The notes under the pieces: model-generated
Database searches by the model: none
What the model was told of the DNA's origin: nothing
What the model saw: the letters and a program-made list of their open reading frames with translations, nothing else
In this document: positions 59,299-64,000 of the stretch, piece by piece
How positions within the stretch are numbered: position 1 is the stretch's first letter
Layout: the number at the start of each line of letters is the position of its first letter
Source of the DNA: Acytostelium subglobosum LB1
Lineage: Eukaryota; Evosea; Eumycetozoa; Acytosteliales; Acytosteliaceae
DNA: 64,000 nucleotides
Direction: 5' to 3'
Assembly: GCF_000787575.1 (NCBI RefSeq)
Contig: NW_012236515.1
Span: 541,892 to 605,891, forward strand
Program-made: the position numbers and the translations under genes

Positions 59299-60607
59299 AT
59301 GAACTCACTTGGTATGTTTCGATGAATGAGTGAATGAATGAGCGAGGTGTCGCGACAGGTTAACTCAAGCAACAGGGACATGACAATCAATCAATGACTC
59401 ATATGACGATCATAGTGCTAACTATCATTCATTCATTCATTATAATGATCATCATTCATTCGATCAATCAATCAATCAATCATTCAAATCACTTGGACGA
59501 ACAAACAAACAAACAATATAGTCAGCAGCAGCTGCTTCAGGAACTATCGCAATGTAGCGAATGCAATGACAAGAATAATGGCATGTGGACAACAACAACA
59601 GTTGATGACATTGCATCAGAGACGATCATATGCAAAGAAGCCAGAGGAGGATACACGTTCGACAACAGAGAAGTTGACGGAGAAGTTTGATATACCAAGA
59701 ATCATCGATCTCTCGGACGAGCAGTACAAGGTGACCAAGTACCTCAAGAAGGCACAAAAGGCCATCAAGGAGCGCGAGCTCGCGGAGCCACCCCGCCCCG
59801 ACAGCAAATACAAGGGCACGTTCAAGATGATATCAAGCGTGATCATCGAGCGCTTCCCCTCGCTCGAGCCACTGCCCACCGAGTATGAGCAGCTGCACAT
59901 GGACCAGGTCGACCGTCTCAACGAGATCGTCAACCGTGAGCCAATCTCAATGGCCGCCATCCTCGAGGACCTGCCCGAGTTCAGGCCCAAGTCGTCGGCG
60001 CTGCAGGACGACGCTGCCAAGAAGGAGGAGGACGCCGTCGAGGAGGACTTTGACAAGTTCGTGCCCGAGTCGCGTCAGACTGAGGACGACCACAACAACA
60101 ACCGCAAATCGTTAAACCGTGCGCTGGACAAGTCGCTCTACCTCATCATCAAGCGTCGCGATGGTGAATGGCAGTTCCCATCCACCGCCTGGATCAGTGG
60201 CGAGTCGATGAAGAACGCCGCCGAACGTGCTCTGCGCGATACCACAGGTACCAAGTGGACCTATTGGATTCCATCACAGGCTCCATGTGGCGTGCACAAG
60301 GAGTATCTGGAGAAAGAGGATCAAGATATATTGAAGTCAGAGGGTGTCAAGGTATGTTATATCCATTCATTCATTCAATCATGTGATGTCCAATCCAATC
60401 CAATCATTATTAACATATCACTGGCCACAATATTAGACATTCTTCTACCGATCACATTACTTTGGAGGCGATTTGACATTCAATGAGAAGTTTGCAAAGG
60501 ACCATCTATGGGTAACAAAGGCAGAGATGAGCGAGTATTTCACAGAGGAATATATGAATCAATCATTCAGGCTCATTTGGGACGATTGCTACTATAACTA
60601 CATCTAA
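59299..60607 (+). CDS. mrpl46: Mitochondrial ribosomal protein L46 (mL46)
   Basis: Exons 59299-59311 (13 bases), 59522-60351 and 60437-60607 close in phase to give 337 residues. After a presequence-like start come KGTFKMISSVIIERFPSLEP (family N-terminal motif), a Glu/Asp-rich segment, and the Nudix-like fold: SLYLIIKRRDGEWQFPSTAW, ESMKNAAERALRDTTGTKWT and, in the last exon, FFYRSHYFGGDLTFNEKFAKDHLWVTKAEM. This is the MRPL46 pattern, a Nudix fold without a catalytic Nudix box, part of the mitochondrial large subunit. The first exon holds only the start and four codons. Confidence 0.9.
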
Positions 60608-61078
60608 ATATAACATTGACCTCAATCGATAATCATTCATAATCCACCATTCATCATTCATTATTCATCTTTATTTAATTAATTTATAATTCATGGAGGG
60701 AGGTCATGGACCAATTAATTAATTAATTGCCATTTATTAATAATAGTTTGGCAAGAATTATTAAATGATGATCATCACAAATTTGAACTTCCCCAGCGGC
60801 CTTTCACTTCATTAGCCTCAAAGCCAACTGTTGCCACACTTCTGACCACATCGCCACACTCACTCACACCTACACACACACACATACACTCACTCAATTA
60901 CATTCATCCACACATGATAGAGTCAGACCACCAAGGTGGTGAAATGGGGAATACCTTGTTCACTTGTTCACTCACTCATTCACTCTCTTACACACAAGAC
61001 ATTACCATTAGCTCAATTGGAGTTGGATAGAGATAGAGATAGAGATAGAGACTCAGACACAGACTCAAAGAAACAGAC
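60608..61078. other. Intergenic, no gene seen
   Basis: The 3' flank of mrpl46 (AT-rich, TTAATTAATTAA at 60714-60730) and promoter of the antiporter, with CACACACA and CACTCACT repeats and a GATAGAGATAGAGA leader. No gene is seen. Confidence 0.6.
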
Positions 61079-63964
61079 ATGGTGCAGGGCCCGCTCCACT
61101 CAGCCCTCGCACTCTTTTTGGTGCAATGCATGTTCATCATCCTGTTGTCGAGATGTATTGGATGGCTGTTTGGCAAGATACAACAGCCGTCGGTCATTGC
61201 AGAGATCATTTCTGGTATAATATTGGGACCGACTGCAATGGGTCAGATACCAAACTTCTCAGCGACACTCTTTCCCAAAGAGTCGGTGGACATACTCAGC
61301 GTGTTTGCACAGGTCGGTCTCATATTCTTCATGTTCATCATTGGACTTGAGCTTGATCCCACCTTGTTCCGATCACAGATCAAAAAGTCATCGATCATTG
61401 CCATGGTCAGCATCATCTTCCCCTTTGGCCTTGGTCTAGCTGCATCAGTCTATCTTGCACACATTCAATCAACACGGTGGACATACTCCCTTGGTATCTT
61501 TATTGGTGTGGCACTATGTATCACAGCATTCCCGGTCCTCGCAAGGATACTCACGGCCAAGAAGTTACTATCTACGCCAGTATGTACATCAGTATCCGCG
61601 GTCTCGCACTTGTACTCACTCTCTTGCTCATTCAATAAAACAACACAGATTGGTATATTGACGATAGCTTGTGCTGCGATCAATGATATATGTGGATGGA
61701 TACTATTGGGTCTGTCAGTTAGTTTGGCGGGCAGCTCAAACTCGTTGGGAACAGTGTGGACTTTGTTGGCAGCTGCTGGATTCGTTGCAGTAATGTTGGT
61801 GATCATACGTCCAGTCTTAAACAAGGTACTTGGTCTGTTCTGGCATGTCGATCCGAATGCATCGACAGGATCACATCCACCATCACCATCACATCTGGTC
61901 ATGAATGGTGTAGTATTCTTACTATTCGCTGCATCATGGTCTACTGAAGTCATTGGCATTCATGCAATGTTTGGTGCATTTACACTTGGATCAATCACAC
62001 CAAAGACTGGTGGATTCAATCAAGCCATCACGGAGAAGATTGAAGACCTTATCTTGGTCTTCTTGTTGCCGCTGTACTTTGTAGTGTCTGGTCTTCGAAC
62101 GGACTTGACTACACTCAATACTGGAGATGCATGGATAGGCGTCCTGTTGATCATCTCATGTGCATGTGTTGGAAAGATTGTTGGCTCGGGAGTGACTGCG
62201 TTCCTCTTGGGAAGTACTAAACGCGATGCACTATCCATTGGTATCCTCATGAATACTCGTGGACTGGTCGAGCTCATTGTACTCAATCTTGGATTGGACT
62301 TTGGCATCATCAGTACCAAGGTCTTTGGCATCATGGTCCTCATGGCAGTGTTCACTACACTCCTCACAAGCCCACTCATATCATTGGTGATGAAGAAGGA
62401 GCGTCCAAAGGATGGCACAGAGGACTTCACCGTGGTTCTTTGCACACCATCATTGAAGATCGGTCCATCATTGGTGGATCTTGGTTACACGATTGGCAAC
62501 AAGACAGTTAGAACGGTCAGGCGAAAGAAGATGAAGAAGGTTTATTTGTTGTCGGTATCCGAGGTCAACGATCGTCCTTCCGACTTTATTGGTCAGATCA
62601 GGAGGGATTTCTCCCGATCATCATATTCACATCTCATTCATCAGGGTGCCGCTATGAAGCTTAAGGTATCCTATCACTCAATCGTATCGGACAATGATCA
62701 TTTATCCAAAGAGATAATTAGCTTCTCCAACAACAAAAAGGCTGATCTACTCATTGTTGGAAGGGACACTGGCAACATGATACAAGGTCGTGGTGGTATG
62801 ATCAATCAAGGTGTACAATGGTCAATCTTCAAGAATGCCGTCACTCACATCGGTGTGTTCACTGATCGTTCTGGATTCAAGAATGCACCTCATCGATTCC
62901 GTCGAATATTATTGTCATACATGGGTGGAAGCAATCCAAATGATGCCGAGGCTTTGGACCTGGCCATCAGGATGTCCGAGACTGATGGAGTACACGTCAC
63001 TATAGTGGTGTTTGACAGCAGACTCTATGCACGATACAGGAAGCAACAATCAGAGAAGCAACTTATGGCCGCAGTAGTTGATCCCAATAGCAACAACAAC
63101 ATTCAATCAAATCCTTTGAACAGTTCAATGTCGCCTGATGGAGGTGGACCGACCACCGATAACATCAACAACACAGACAACATCAACTCCACCAACACCA
63201 GCACCAACACCAACAATGTATTGGCGACATCAAGACCACAAGTCAACTTTAACGAACCGAATACTCTTGCTGGTACAACTGAAAGCTTGTCAAGAACAAC
63301 AGAACTCTTGGCACTGGATCCTATGTATAAGGATGAACATCTGGAACGAGTGATGGATGGAAAGAGTGTGGACAAGGTGGCTGCGATATACAAGCCAAAA
63401 CGACACAGACTTAGGGTAATCATGGACATGTGTGTACATTACGATCTGTTGGTAGTGCCTCACGAGGAGCGAAAGAAGAAGTCAACAACGACGTCACCAT
63501 TCCCTGGTATCGACAGGATGCGACGATCATTTGGTTTGAGACGTGTAAATGAGACGAACGATCAACAACAGCATTTGGATCAACAATATGATGAGGAACC
63601 TATCACGATTGAGCTACCATCTGCCATCCATGTTGGAGAGCCAACTTCAATCCATTACTCACCACCATTGCAATCTGACCACGACCATGATATTAATATA
63701 CCTCTTGAGGAGAGAACGATGCCAACGACGGATGACTCGCCACCATCAGATTTGACGCCGCCCCCTCTGCCGTCTTCCAATGACTATGATGGCCAGGACT
63801 TCTGGAGCAACTGTCCAATATCAACATTGATCATTTATCGCAAGCCGACGACGGCGACGACAGCAGCTGCTCAAGACAACACACCATACAGCGATCTCCA
63901 AGAGGTCAGCATCCCACCACCGAGCAGCAGTGGCAACGAGACGACAAACCAAGGCCAACCATGA
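61079..63964 (+). CDS. CPA2 cation/proton antiporter, KHA1/CHX type
   Basis: Exons 61079-61579 and 61649-63964 give 938 residues. The 69-base intron is a multiple of three and stop-free, so it hides inside the open frame. Skipping it joins AKKLLSTP to IGILTIACAAINDICGW, as in the family. About 12 membrane helices (20-440) carry CPA2 signatures: QQPSVIAEIISGIILGP, GLIFFMFIIGLELD, AAINDICGWILLGLSVS (with the Asn-Asp pair), GIHAMFGAFTLG and NTRGLVELIVLNLGL. Fungal KHA1 and plant CHX proteins exchange K+/H+ on endomembranes. The roughly 500-residue C terminus has universal-stress-like alpha/beta blocks, then Asn/Thr/Pro-rich disorder. It ends 36 bases before the window edge. Confidence 0.93.
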   Translation: MVQGPLHSALALFLVQCMFIILLSRCIGWLFGKIQQPSVIAEIISGIILGPTAMGQIPNFSATLFPKESVDILSVFAQVGLIFFMFIIGLELDPTLFRSQIKKSSIIAMVSIIFPFGLGLAASVYLAHIQSTRWTYSLGIFIGVALCITAFPVLARILTAKKLLSTPVCTSVSAVSHLYSLSCSFNKTTQIGILTIACAAINDICGWILLGLSVSLAGSSNSLGTVWTLLAAAGFVAVMLVIIRPVLNKVLGLFWHVDPNASTGSHPPSPSHLVMNGVVFLLFAASWSTEVIGIHAMFGAFTLGSITPKTGGFNQAITEKIEDLILVFLLPLYFVVSGLRTDLTTLNTGDAWIGVLLIISCACVGKIVGSGVTAFLLGSTKRDALSIGILMNTRGLVELIVLNLGLDFGIISTKVFGIMVLMAVFTTLLTSPLISLVMKKERPKDGTEDFTVVLCTPSLKIGPSLVDLGYTIGNKTVRTVRRKKMKKVYLLSVSEVNDRPSDFIGQIRRDFSRSSYSHLIHQGAAMKLKVSYHSIVSDNDHLSKEIISFSNNKKADLLIVGRDTGNMIQGRGGMINQGVQWSIFKNAVTHIGVFTDRSGFKNAPHRFRRILLSYMGGSNPNDAEALDLAIRMSETDGVHVTIVVFDSRLYARYRKQQSEKQLMAAVVDPNSNNNIQSNPLNSSMSPDGGGPTTDNINNTDNINSTNTSTNTNNVLATSRPQVNFNEPNTLAGTTESLSRTTELLALDPMYKDEHLERVMDGKSVDKVAAIYKPKRHRLRVIMDMCVHYDLLVVPHEERKKKSTTTSPFPGIDRMRRSFGLRRVNETNDQQQHLDQQYDEEPITIELPSAIHVGEPTSIHYSPPLQSDHDHDINIPLEERTMPTTDDSPPSDLTPPPLPSSNDYDGQDFWSNCPISTLIIYRKPTTATTAAAQDNTPYSDLQEVSIPPPSSSGNETTNQGQP

Positions 63965-64000
63965 GGTTGCCCTCTATGGATATTATGGCAATACATAAAA

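Overview
The window looks like nuclear DNA from a dictyostelid social amoeba. Intergenic DNA is AT-rich and full of TTGA/TCAA tetranucleotide runs. Proteins carry long Asn, Gln, Ser and Thr tracts. Introns are short (about 57-220 bases, GT-AG). Exon G+C is clearly higher than I would expect for D. discoideum, so another dictyostelid lineage is more likely; I cannot name the species. A 100-N gap and two single Ns show that this is a draft assembly.

I find 25 protein genes and one tRNA. In order they are: a makorin-type E3 ligase; an unknown acidic protein; a probable Pol I core-factor subunit (TAF1A/Rrn11-like) holding the gap; an orphan secreted protein; two tandem giant receptor-like proteins (about 1740 and 1800 residues), each with a signal peptide, a Cys-rich ectodomain and seven C-terminal membrane segments; tRNA-Asn; a COA1/TIM21-like mitochondrial protein; an SLC35B4-type nucleotide-sugar transporter; a beta-helix multipass surface protein; a 58-residue CaaX-box protein; a HEAT-like protein; a CBS-pair protein; a UBXN7-type p97 adaptor; a winged-helix-like protein; a PHD-like zinc-finger protein; DPH2; a small four-TM protein; NSE3/MAGE; a tandem SCP2 protein; a type I membrane protein with SprB-like repeats; NAA50; a PGAYPP-repeat EF-hand protein; ribosomal protein uL14 (RPL23); mitochondrial ribosomal protein L46; and a KHA1/CHX-type cation/proton antiporter.

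Neighbours are mostly unrelated in function, as expected in a compact eukaryotic genome. Exceptions are the tandem receptor pair and the head-to-head cytosolic/mitochondrial ribosomal protein pair. Three long membrane or secreted surface proteins and the receptor pair make the window rich in cell-surface genes.

Exon models were derived by hand. Reading frame and exon phase close exactly in every gene except at five sites, which need one base removed (four sites) or added (one site), plus two Ns that behave as inserted characters. I regard most of these as sequence errors. The observations I would follow up first are the receptor pair, the CaaX micro-protein, the repeated use of 10-16 base first exons, and the structured or compositionally odd blocks near 34.0 kb and 43.8-44.4 kb.
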